DNA of 24,579 bases from Hypsibius dujardini (taxonomy: Eukaryota; Tardigrada; Eutardigrada; Parachela; Hypsibiidae): positions 1 through 24,579 of the forward strand of contig LRSR01009742.1 of NCBI GenBank assembly GCA_001579985.1, written 5' to 3'. Below are positions 1 to 9,045 of this stretch, one piece after another. The translations under genes and the position numbers were made by a program. The notes under the pieces are model-generated. The model had not been told where the DNA came from. It worked only from the letters and a program-made list of their open reading frames with translations, and searched no databases. Position 1 is the first letter of the stretch. Each line of letters opens with the position of its first letter.

Positions 1-24
1 ACAGACAGACAGACAGACAGACAC

Positions 25-67
<43 letters not shown>

Positions 68-68
68 C
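1..68. repeat. (CAGA)n microsatellite
   Basis: Near-perfect CAGA tetranucleotide run, cut by the window edge. It lies in the intron just upstream of the first visible nuclear-receptor exon (acceptor at 109-110). The same motif, or its complement CTGT, recurs at about 5880, 7990, 13430, 14160, 15370, 16300 and 17100. Confidence 0.95.
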
Positions 69-110
69 CAGATGTGTTCGTCAAAAAATAATCAATGTTC
101 CGTTTTGCAG

Positions 111-2010
111 AGAACTTTGTCCTTCTCGCCAAACTCGTGGATATCGACCAGCTCGAAGACGTCGCCACACTCAAGCGCATGGAGTCCTTCTTCCGGACGA
201 CCGCCCGCGATCTCTCCGATCCCGTGGATCCGCTCAAGACGCTGGGCGATCAGACTGTCTTAAAGCTGGTCGAATGGACCCGTCGCGTTCCTTATCTCAA
301 TGCCCTACCCAGTCAAATCCTCGAAACACTACTCCATCAACGCTGGCACTTGATTCTCCTCTTATCAACCAGGTACGCACAGCACGGAAGAAGACGAACA
401 GACAAGTGATGTGTGTGTGTGTGTGTGTAACATGAGGCATTCGGACGAGTTGGCACTCGCCGTGGCAAACACCCAACCTTGCAAAAGGCAAAAATGTGAG
501 GTCGAAGAACGTCCGTCTACACACAGAAGGAGAGACAGCGACGTTGCACTGTTATCTCAATCTACGCCGGGGCTGCCTACATAACCTTGTCCTAACTTGC
601 TGCCTCGTCACTCAAACGTCTCTTTACCAGAAGTGAGAGTGCGGTGCTGCACCGTAACACTTACCTAATTCTTGTTTTCGCTTCTCGCGGTCTCATTAGC
701 TTCTACAACGTGCAGCGCCGACAGCGCAACGGTGGGAAGCGACGCTTCGAGGACATTGATGCATCGCGACCCACGTCCACGACCGGCGGCGGAGGCGGAG
801 TCGGCGGCCACGACGACCCGACAAGGTACCGCGACCGGCTGGACTCACGTGGCAGCACCCACAGTCCGGTCAGCGATTCCTCGGAAGATACCCGAAAGGA
901 GAACGGATGCGCTGACCTGAAAAACCTCGACAAGCTGACTTCGGGTAAGGTCGATGAGTCACAGCAAGCACGGTTTATAAACGTCTGTTCGGCATTTCGC
1001 GAAGGCAACTTTTTTTTCATGTGTCTGGACGGCCTTGTAATTTGGGTCGTCGACAGACAATGAGGGGCCATGAAATTTGAGAGGTCAACAGACAATGAGG
1101 GACCTATCAGGGGCTGGTCACTTGACTGTAACCGCTGATCCGCGTGTGTCTCAAGGTGATAACGGGAGTAGTTTCCATACAGTACTTAGCACTAAAAGTG
1201 TGCTCAGCACTCAGTTCTCCATGCAAGAGCTTGATATCTTATGCATTTAACGTGCGTTTTCTGCTTTTCGAAAAAGTTGTAACAAAAACTAAGGCAGAAG
1301 AAGACCCTGGTAACATCCCACGATTTGACACGATTTTGTTGTCTTCCTCCCTTCACACAGACAAAATCACATCCACCGGTTCGAGTGTCATCACGTCCAC
1401 CGGCTCACCCGCCGCCCAGGACTACCCCACCAGCAGCCACAACCGACAGCAGCAACCTCAAGCCCAACAGCTGCCCAACAAAATGCAACTCATCACCGGC
1501 GGCGGCGGAGGCGGGAGCGGGAGCGGAGGCGGGAGCGTCTCTTCCAGCGAGCAGGCGCAGAAGGAGGAGATCCGCGACAGCCTCCTCCACCTGCAGTTCT
1601 ACCTCGGCCGGCTGCTCGGCCGCGAGGTCGAGTACACGCAGCTGCAGCGCGAGAGCGGCGACATGCTCCGCCAGCTCGTCGCCTTCATCCGCCACCTCCG
1701 GGACATCCGTCTGACCGTGGAGGAGTACGTCGCGCTGAAGGTGCTCATCATGCTGCAGGACTGTCCGGAGCTCCTGGCCGCAGCGGCAGCGCCCGGCGGT
1801 AAGGCCGTCCCGGAGGGCGCGACCCAACAGCTGCGGGCGTACCAGCAAAAGTACATGAACGCCCTCATGCAGTACCTCGTGAGGGTGTACAACCGCGACG
1901 CGGAGCAGCGGCTGCACGTGCTCTTCAGCCTCAACCCGCAGATCAAGCAGGTGGCCAGCAAGTTTCTCGAGAACAAAATGTTCTACGTACCGTTCCTTCT
2001 CAACAGTTGA
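111..2010 (+). CDS. Nuclear receptor, ligand-binding domain (3' three exons)
   Basis: C-terminal part of a nuclear hormone receptor, a ligand-regulated or orphan transcription factor. Exons: 111-372, 700-944, 1361-2010, stop TGA at 2008-2010. Acceptors TTTGCAG, CATTAG and CACACAG and donors GTACGC and GTAAGG give agreeing phases (2 then 1). About 384 residues are visible; the DNA-binding domain lies upstream of the window. The ligand-binding signature is clear: DQTVLKLVEWTRRVPYLNALP, then a helix-5-like HQRWHLILLLSTS, and later LTVEEYVALKVLIMLQD and KYMNALMQYLVRVYNRD. Between them, roughly residues 92-235, lies a low-complexity Gly/Ser/Gln/Thr-rich insertion spanning both introns. The C-terminus MFYVPFLLNS has no acidic AF-2 helix. 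Receptor identity is strong; placement near NR6/HR4 is an inference from the long insertion and C-terminus. The intron at 373-699 holds a short (GT)n at about 410-428. Confidence 0.85.
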
Positions 2011-2880
2011 AAAAGTATTCGTGGCCGGTGTTTGTCCTGCTATCCTGTTCCTCTCCACTCTCTCTCTCCTCTTCTGTTGCTTTGAAATCTGGTTTTTTGC
2101 CCGGTTTGTGCGTGTACATAAGTCACTTTAAAAGGTGGCTTTGATTCCGCGATTTTTCACTTTTCTCTCTCTCTCTTGTTTTTTTCCGTCTCTCCTCCTC
2201 TCAAGTGCTCTCTCTCGGTGGATAGCCGATTTGTGGAGCGCCATCCTCCTCCTCCTCCTCCTCCTCCTCCTCCTTTGACAAGTACGACGGTGACGTGACC
2301 ACAGACACATTGATTGTGTGGATTATTTCAAGAAACCCGGTTCCTGTGTTTTTTTACGGCAGAGTTTTTTTCAGTGTCCGTCACACTTCGTTTCTCCTTG
2401 TGTGTCTGTCTCTCTCTCTGTCTCTCTCTCTGCCTTTTTCTCTTTTATTCTCGCTGTTGGTTACACCCTCTTTTGGCGCATTGCAAAGAGGAGTTTTATT
2501 ATTATTGTATCATTATTCTGATTACTAGTGTCTTTTTTTCTAAGTTTTGACCATATACCGTACTACTACATGTAATGCAGATATGGCCGCGCCAGTTAAC
2601 ATGGACCAATTTTTTTGCACAAGTTCTTTTCAATATTTTTACGTTTTTCTGTTCCTGTGCATGTTGAGTGGATGGATTTCTATACGCGAGTATATATATA
2701 TATGGAGTGATTGGTCTCTCTTTCTCTCTCTCTCTCTCTCTACACCGATGTGTTGTGGATGTTTTTATTGGAAAAGTCTTTTAGTAGTAATAAAGTGGCG
2801 TTGGTCTGTGCAAAGCGGTTGGAAGGGTGCGAGACGAAAAAGTGTAACTCATGTTAAAACAAGCCGCGAGAGAAATTAGA
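2011..2880 (+). other. 3'UTR and flank of the nuclear receptor gene
   Basis: No coding potential. AT- and pyrimidine-rich sequence with a (CCT)n run at about 2243-2273, TC runs near 2165, 2410 and 2715, and a short TA run near 2690. A canonical AATAAA at 2789-2794 is the likeliest poly(A) signal, giving a 3'UTR of about 800 nt. Confidence 0.55.
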
Positions 2881-2918
2881 AAATGAAAAAAGCGCCCACT
2901 GACAAACGCTCAACTCGT

Positions 2919-3110
2919 GTGCGCCAACTGGTGCGCCAACTGGTGCGCCATCTAGTGCGCCAAACGGTACGCCAAATGGTGCGCCAAACGGTGCGCCAAA
3001 TGGTGCGCCATCTAGTGCGCCATCTAGTGCGCCAAATGGTGCGCCATCTAGTGCGCCATGTGGTGCGCCATCTAGTGCGCCAACTAGTGCGCCAACTGGT
3101 GCGCATATAG
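2919..3110. repeat. 12-bp minisatellite, 16 units (GTGCGCCAAMTG/GTGCGCCATCTA)
   Basis: Sixteen exact-length 12-bp units, each starting GTGCGCC (one GTACGCC; the last is GTGCGCATATAG). The unit ends vary among AACTG, AAACG, AAATG and ATCTA. The period is a multiple of three, so all frames stay open, giving meaningless VRQL/VRHL-type or WRTS-type repeat peptides. The right end lies within 10 bp of the foldback element at 3119. Confidence 0.95.
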
Positions 3111-3118
3111 TGCGTGTA

Positions 3119-3601
3119 CACACTTGCTTTTAATGCCTGACTGCCCAAGATAACGCCACCCGTTAAGCTTTGACCGAGCAAAATAGGGGGGTCCGAGTTC
3201 GAGCCATTTTCAGCTACCGGCTGCTACTGCTTTTCAACGATTGATTGATTATCTATTATCAATTATTGATTGATTGATTGAACTCACCCAACCATCGGAG
3301 AACAGAACGGAGTAAAATCAGAAAACAAAACATATTAATATACTGTACAAAAGCAAATTTTGGTCGGCGTTACAGATTGTGGCTTACAAGGCTGAGGCAT
3401 TTTAGGCATCGAAAATCACTCAAGAAATCAATCAAGGACACTTGACCGCCAAAAGATAAATTTGCTTAATCAATTGATCAATCGAAAACACCTGCTCGCG
3501 TTGGCTGGAATTGGCTTGAACTCGGACCTCCCCATTTTGCTGGGCCAAAGCTTAAAGGGTGGCTTTAACTTGGGCACATACGCATTAAAAGCAAGCGTGT
3601 G
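3119..3601. mobile_element. Foldback/MITE-like element with ~90-bp terminal inverted repeats
   Basis: The left arm (3119-3210) is the imperfect reverse complement of the right arm (3505-3601). Shared blocks include CTTGCTTTTAATGC, GCCCAAG, CCACCC.TTAAGCTTTG, AGCAAAAT.GGG and GGTCCGAGTTCRAGCC. The centre is AT-rich with ATTG tetranucleotide runs near 3240-3280 and no ORF, so it is non-autonomous. The GAGTTCGAGCC block resembles a pol III B box (GWTCRANNC). No clear target-site duplication was found. It shares the inner GGTCCGAGTTC motif with the element at 23482-23799. Confidence 0.8.
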
Positions 3602-4321
3602 CCAGTGAATCCAGGCACATTTTCTCAATTCCGCACTCACTCGTGGGAAGAGGCCTTTAACCCGTTAACGCCCATCGTCCAACAAAATTTGGCAGAAATT
3701 GCAAAAGCTAACCAGTTTTTCACTTCTTTGGAGTGAAAAAGGTCTCCGCAGGCTGTGAGCTGGCAAAAATTCCTGAAAATTTGTGGTTTTTTCCCATCCG
3801 CCGAGTTGATCATTTATTGACAGTGTCTAAAAATAGTTATCCGAGTCGGATTGTTGACTCGTACGTGGCAAGGGAACAACGAAAGTTGACCGTTATGGAA
3901 ACTCATTGATTGATTGATTGATTGATGTGCTGATCAAACATGGCGCGGAAAAGTGCAAGAAACAGTTTTTATCGGTAATTTTGTTTCTAACTCGACAGTG
4001 GAGAGTGGTCAGCTCAAAAAACACGCATTTTCAAAGTCGCCCAAAAAATTATTTATTTTTAACTGAACAGAACCATGAAAGGAAAAAATACTGCAGGCAC
4101 TCAAATCAATCAATCAACCAGCGGCGCTTCGGAGCAATCGGAGCGGAGTTGATTGGTCGATTGTTCAAGTAATACCCCCTGCCCCGCCCCTTTCGCCTAC
4201 TGTATCAAGTGTACAAAGCAACAGTGTCAAAAGTTCTCTTCAATTCAAAAGGAACTCTCGAGGAACAAACTAACAACTGTGAGCATGAAGAGCATCAGCC
4301 GTTGATCAGAACGGGAGAATT
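3602..4321. other. Intergenic region, no gene seen
   Basis: Short ATTG runs at about 3905-3926 and AATC runs at about 4101-4119. No ORF with coding character. It probably includes the 3'UTR of the minus-strand exon ending at 4322. Confidence 0.5.
4052..4057 (-). promoter_or_regulatory. Candidate poly(A) signal AATAAA for the minus-strand gene
   Basis: TTTATT on the plus strand reads AATAAA on the minus strand, about 265 nt beyond the stop codon at 4322-4324. The hexamer is common by chance in AT-rich DNA. Confidence 0.35.
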
Positions 4322-4606
4322 TCATGACGGATGGACATCTTCCGTGGTGGATTTGAAATAGACAAAGTCAGTGGAATCCAAATAGGCGCTGTGTTTCCGG
4401 TGGAGCAGCTGCTTCAGGAGGTCAGGGTGTTCCGGTCCCGCCAGCGACACGGACCGGGAACGTTGGTTGTGCTCCACCTGCAGCTGCTCCTCGCTGATGA
4501 CACTCCGACGGTGGGGACCTTCCGTGGTGTCGGCCACCTCCAGCAGGCTCTTCCAGACCACAGGGAGGAATTCCGGGTTCCTCACCGAAGCCATCTGCAG
4601 ATCGGA
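4322..4606 (-). CDS. Unrecognised protein, C-terminal exon (partial gene)
   Basis: Probable last coding exon of an unidentified gene. A CACACAG acceptor precedes the first codon, TCC, and 95 in-frame codons end at TGA (4322-4324). GC-rich third positions (CTG, GTG, GAG, GCC) look coding and contrast with the AT-rich sequence upstream. The peptide begins SDLQMASVRNPEFLPVVWK, continues with SEEQLQVEHNQRSRSVSL (a possible phosphorylation-type RSRSVS motif) and LLKQLLHRKHSAYLDSTDF, and ends TTEDVHPS. The same frame stays open upstream to an ATG at 4894, so a 190-residue single-exon protein cannot be excluded. No upstream exon was found. It converges on the nuclear receptor gene. I do not recognise the family. 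Confidence 0.5.
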   Translation of the reverse strand, partial: SDLQMASVRNPEFLPVVWKSLLEVADTTEGPHRRSVISEEQLQVEHNQRSRSVSLAGPEHPDLLKQLLHRKHSAYLDSTDFVYFKSTTEDVHPS

Positions 4607-5029
4607 CTGTGTGCTGGGCATTAAGGAAAAAACTGTTTTTGCCCCCGGAACACTTTCCACAATTAACACGGTTAGTATCTCCACAAAAATAGAAGCACAG
4701 AAACTGGTGATGAGAGTTTGCGCAGTATGATCGCACGAGCTCCCCGACAAACTGCAAAAATACAATGTTGACGGTATACTCGAGGTCCAAAGTCGAACGG
4801 CACCCGGTGACGAAGACAATTTCCGGAGCTGCCCGCGAAGAATTATTATTATGTTGCTCTCAAGTCTCGATATGACCGAGTAAAACGAATGCACCCACGC
4901 TCTATGTATACTCTCGCAGATATAAACGATGTCACGAGGTCTGAATAATTGCGCTCAAATTACAGGCACATTCGAGGAAACGGTGAAGCAACGATGGCAC
5001 CCACAATTACACTCATGGTAGTGGCACTC
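4607..5029. other. Non-coding or intronic sequence, nothing recognised
   Basis: AT-rich. It is open in the frame of the minus-strand exon as far as 4894 but without convincing codon character. A TTTTGCAG-like acceptor occurs on the minus strand near 4755, with no matching exon established. Confidence 0.3.
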
Positions 5030-5230
5030 CTGGGTAGTACCATGGTAATGGCACCCATGGGTAGTACCATGGGTAGTACCATAGTACATGTATGTACCAT
5101 GGGTAGTACCATGGGTAGTACCATGGGTAGTACCATGGGTAGTACCATGGGTAGTACCATGGGTAGTACCATAGTACATGTATGTACCATGGGTAGTACC
5201 ATGGGTAGTACCATGGCACATGTATGTACC
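5030..5230. repeat. 12-bp minisatellite (GGTAGTACCATG)
   Basis: About a dozen ATGGGTAGTACC units, broken twice by an ATAGTACATGTATGTACC segment so that a higher-order block repeats. The unit is nearly self-complementary (GTAC, CCATGG), so single strands could form hairpins. Open frames such as MGSTMGST follow from the 12-bp period and are not evidence for a gene. Confidence 0.9.
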
Positions 5231-5798
5231 GTGGTGTTTAGTAGGTACAGTACAGGTGCAATCGACGTAAAGGGTGCTCGTATGGGTGGACGAAAAGCCT
5301 CACATATGACGCTTGTGTATATTAAGGCTTACACAAAAATAATACTTCGCGATGTGGGAAACAGTTTGAATTATCTTCAGTTAAAGTCGCAGCATTTTAG
5401 CCTCAAAGTCCTGTGCTGATGCGATCGCAGTTTGGGTGCCGGAATATGCAGTGCTTCAGCCAGAGGGTTGATGATGGTGGTTCTCCGTCATGCTTGAAGT
5501 CCACATGCCCAAGACACTGTACCCAGTGTTAAGTCGACGCAATGCCAAGAACTCAAACCGCGTAAAAAGACGCTCTTCAGCGGAACGGCGTCGTAAGACT
5601 AACCTAAGAATAAATTCGACTTTGAACGGCTGTAAGAAATGTTGGCACGGAAACCAAACAAGTCACTGCCCGGCGAAACCACAGTTCCACCCGTGTACAG
5701 GGAACCGCCACGTTTTCTAATCATAGCTTTTTAGGCAAGTCATGCAAAAAAGCGAAGCAGATGGTTATTTACAGACTGCATCCGTCCGTTCATGCAAA
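5231..5798. other. Intergenic, no gene seen
   Basis: Unique-looking sequence. The longest frames show no domain, no initiation context and no splice pairing. Confidence 0.4.
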
Positions 5799-5918
5799 CA
5801 CACCTCCACACACACACACACGCACACACACACAGACACACACACACAGACACACAGACACACACACGCACACACCGACACACAAACAGACACAGACAGA
5901 CAGACAGACAGACAGACA

Positions 5919-5949
<31 letters not shown>

Positions 5950-6005
5950 GAGACAGACAGGCAGGCAGATAGAGAGCGAGAGAGACACAAACACACACAC
6001 AGACA
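5799..6005. repeat. Compound (CA)n-(CAGA)n microsatellite
   Basis: CA repeats at about 5806-5890 pass into CAGA/CAGG/GAGA repeats at about 5890-6000. Long frames in either direction are artefacts of the repeat. Confidence 0.95.
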
Positions 6006-6347
6006 TTTACAGGATGAAAAAAGCGGCAGCACATGATGCGACGAAGGACAGTACTGGTACATCATCTCCAACAGAAAATACATCACTGCTGCTGGTGTGG
6101 TAGAAATACGTACTAACCGGTATGTCAAAGTACTAATCGGCAAGATGTGACGAACGAAGACGGAATACTCTACCGTATCTAGTAGCTGCTGTACCATACA
6201 CCGTTTTGATCATGAGCGATCGTTGCGTTGTAAATCAGTAACGATAATTTGCCGCCAGAAACTACAGGAACGATACTTTTGGTTCTTGTTGGTTACGGAC
6301 TGGTTTATGTCCAAATTACCCGCAACGTAACCGGAACTGAGTCTCTG
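6006..6347. other. Intergenic, nothing recognised
   Basis: No ORF, RNA gene or repeat was identified between the microsatellite and the MITE at 6348. Confidence 0.4.
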
Positions 6348-6680
6348 TACGCTCCCGATCTCAAGGGTCGCTAATGCCCCACCCACGGTGATTCACATCA
6401 AGCTTGAGCGGATCGTTCAACTCCGTTCACTTGTCTGTGATTGGCTCGTTGGTTTTTGCCTGACAGGCTATGCTACCTTGCTTGATTGAGGAGTGCATTA
6501 AAAATGCGTTTTTGAAGTTCGAATGGTTGATTTGTAAGCTAGCTTGCCGTTGATTTGTTGATTTCGGTTTCAAAATGTTCAAGTCAATAAAGTTGAAGTG
6601 AATCTGAATGAACAACCAAGCGAGCGACGGAACGTGTTTTCGGGCCGGATCTCAAATCGACCCTTGAAATCGGGAGCGTA
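6348..6680. mobile_element. TIR element (MITE), family A copy 1
   Basis: A 333-bp element bounded by inverted repeats of about 23 bp: TACGCTCCCGATCTCAAGGG at the left, and CCCTTGAAATCGGGAGCGTA at the right. A TA occurs at each outer edge, consistent with a TA target duplication of the Tc1/mariner type. It has no transposase ORF. The copy at 18155-18423 matches over nearly its full length, apart from about 55 bp present only here. Shared inner landmarks are CATCAAGCTT.AGCGGATCG, GTGATTGG (an inverted CCAAT box), TTCAAGTCAATAAAGTTGAA and AACGTGTTTTCGGGCCGGA. Confidence 0.88.
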
Positions 6681-7036
6681 AAAATGGTTTTCCGAGCCCA
6701 AAAGATGTGAGAAACCGATATGGTTCGAAACCTTATCTGTCTCAAATTCATATCGTACCGTAACTCGAATCTTACCCGTGTCTCAAATTTTTACGGTTCG
6801 CGAAGATAAATGTAGTTGTTTTCAAACAACATAGGCCTCGAAATCAATCATTCCCGGAGAGATTTCCCGAAAGCGGCGAATTCCTGCCGGGAAACACCAT
6901 CAGTTGCACAACGGACCGGAGACGCAACTAGATGGGGTGAATGAACTAACCCTGTTATTTCATAAAAGGTCATTTCCTGCTCATTTCATTTCCTGTTAGT
7001 TCCTTGAAATTTCCGTAGCCTCGTATACGTCAGTCC
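6681..7036. other. Intergenic, nothing recognised
   Basis: No ORF and no clear repeat beyond short echoes of TCTCAAATT and ACCGTA. Confidence 0.4.
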
Positions 7037-7270
7037 GATTGATTGGTGGATTGATCTAAAGACACCAATCAACTGATTCGTTCGATTGATTGGTGGATTG
7101 ATCTAAGGACACTAATCAGCTGATTCGTTCGATTGATCAGTGGATTGATCTAAGGACACCAATCAACTGATTCGTTCAATTGATTGGTGGATTGATCTAA
7201 GGACACTAATCAACTGATTCGTTCGATTGATTGGTGGATTGATCTAAGGACACTAATCAACTGATTCGTT
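7037..7270. repeat. 47-bp tandem repeat, 5 copies
   Basis: Five head-to-tail units of 47 bp beginning GATTGATTGGTGGATTGATC and ending ACTGATTCGTTC, with a few substitutions (CACC/CACT, CAAC/CAGC). Each unit contains ATTGATTGGT and the near-complement ACCAATCAA, so it can fold on itself. It lies 88 bp from the MITE at 7358. Confidence 0.95.
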
Positions 7271-7357
7271 ACGGCAGAGGAGTTTTAATTGGAATTTTGC
7301 TCAGAACTCTTGCGTTTTGATTTTAAATGGGTGTTGTTTACCGTACCGAAACCTTGG

Positions 7358-7643
7358 TACCGTATGCTCGCGACCTCAAGGGACACTTTTCTGCCCTACC
7401 CAACCAATACCAAATTACCACTCTAGGGAGAAATATACGGAAAAGCACAACTCAATCAATCAATCAATCAATCAATCGATCCTCAAGCAATCGATCCTCA
7501 AGCAATCAATCGAGCACAATGATTAAGCTGTACGAAATGAGCCAATCAGAGAAGAGTGAATCAGCTTGAACGTTCAATCGAGTGCAGGGCCATACCGAGG
7601 GAGGCGGGGCTTAGCTGTCGCTTGAGATCGCGAGCATACGGTT
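7358..7643. mobile_element. TIR element related to family A
   Basis: The left terminus TACCGTATGCTCGCGACCTC continues AAGGGACA and matches the reverse complement of the right terminus (TGTCGCTTGAGATCGCGAGC, then ATACGG). The TIRs are about 26 bp. The TA at the right edge is altered to TT. The interior is non-coding, with AATC runs at about 7451-7476 and a short tandem ATCCTCAAGCAATCG. TIR sequence and inner CCAATCA-type motifs link it to the elements at 6348, 18155 and 23044. Confidence 0.8.
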
Positions 7644-8317
7644 CGCGTTTCGTGAGGCAGCTCGAAACTCTGATGCGTCTCTTATTCAAACGAGCTAAAC
7701 GAGGTAAAGACCATTAACCAGGCCGTTTTAGAAATCGTAAATACAGCTGCGTTATGGTTTAGATACAAATCCAGAAAAAAACAGCAATTCAACCATGTCG
7801 AGAGATGACACATTATTATGCCGACGCAAAGAAAAAGAGATTATGCCGATGCGATGAGAGTTCAGGCTCTCTACTTTAACGTTTGACCGATTATAGCCGC
7901 GCGATCTCCGCGGGTTGTGTCAATGACAATATAATAAATAACAAAACAAATAATTATGCACTCATGCGCTCATCCCGTTTGAAAGCCCCCCTCTCTCTGT
8001 CTGTCTCTGTCTGTCTCTGTCTGTCTGTCTGTCTGTCTGTCTCTGTTTCTGTCTCTGTTTCTGTCTCTGTCACGTCAGTCAAGTTTCGAGTCTCCCAATT
8101 TAACAACGTTACCGCATCTTGGACGCTCGCGGTCCGCGGCGCCCATAGACCTATACGTCTCTCATATGCATGTTGACCGAACACCCGAAATTAGACAGAG
8201 TCGACGTGAAACAATGACGTCCGCTCCGCGTAATGACGAGCTTCCTTCCGCTCACAGCGGCAGTGGTAAGACAAACACCACCCGATGGACAACACCCTTT
8301 TTCCTCGGACTCTCCAC

Positions 8318-8362
<45 letters not shown>

Positions 8363-8895
8363 TATGGGTGCCTCGCCACGAACCCGGAGCTATTTAGTAC
8401 AGTGGCTATTGAAAACGTCCGTCGGTCGCTTACCCTGCCGCAGCAGTAGAGAGCATGAAGGAGGGATGATGAGAGAGCGGAAAGAGAAAAAACTGACAGT
8501 TTTTCCGCATCACCCTGACAATGATCGGACGCGATTAAAAAAACTTTCTTAGCCTTTACAAACTGAACTGTCTGTCTGTCTGAACTGTCTGTCTGTCTCG
8601 CGCGGGCGGGAATCGGCAAACATTGCCGCGGCCAGTATGCCCTCCTACCCTGGGTTCCTGGGTGGCTCTCTGTGAGCATACAGATTGTTCATTGCTCTCG
8701 TCTGCGTCCGCGCCGCGGCAGGGGCCAAGTGACTCCACGCCATCCATTCATCGCGAAAGTCATAAATGCCTGAACCGGTCGATTTAATTTGTTAGTCCGG
8801 CGTATGATCACATTTCCGATCTTTTCTCTAATTCCAAGCGTGCCAAGCGTGCCACTGTCCACCGCCCAACGCGGTCAGCTTGGTCTTTCCAATTC
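7644..8895. other. Intergenic, upstream of the Gly-rich gene
   Basis: Contains a (CTGT)n/(CTCTGTTT) microsatellite at about 7984-8072, a clean (CA)n tract at about 8319-8358 and a small CTGT duplication at about 8570-8600. No gene was supported. The last few hundred bases presumably hold the promoter of the gene starting at 9046; no TATA box was found. Confidence 0.5.
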
Positions 8896-8995
8896 ACTTT
8901 AACCTTTTTTCTTGCCATCTTTTTCCCCCCTCTTCCTCTCTCCTCGAAAGACTGACCACGGTTTCGTTGTGTCCGCTTCCGTAGCGTCCTCCATT

Positions 8996-9022
8996 TTGTT
9001 GTTGTTGTTGTTGTTGTTGTTG
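8996..9022. repeat. (TTG)n trinucleotide run in a probable 5'UTR
   Basis: About nine TTG units, ending 23 bp before the start codon at 9046. They would lie in the leader of the Gly-rich gene's mRNA. Confidence 0.85.
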
Positions 9023-9045
9023 CGGAGCGTCAGAGTCATCGCACG

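Noticed and set aside
1405-2058. 217-codon minus-strand frame across the nuclear receptor exon
   Set aside because: Antisense shadow of a GC-rich exon; the plus strand gives a clear receptor domain.
2883-3110. Open frame encoding VRQLVRHLVRQT-type repeats
   Set aside because: It is a by-product of a 12-bp satellite whose period is divisible by three; every frame is open and there is no conserved start or flanking gene structure.
4949-5419. Open frame with MGSTMGST repeats, and its minus-strand mirror with HGTTHGTT
   Set aside because: Generated by the GGTAGTACCATG satellite; frames on both strands are equally open.
5740-6197. Cysteine-rich (SVCLSVCLS) and TDRQTDRQ open frames
   Set aside because: Translations of CAGA/CTGT and CA microsatellites. 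The same peptides occur at every such repeat in the window (about 7990, 13430, 14160, 15370, 16300, 17100).
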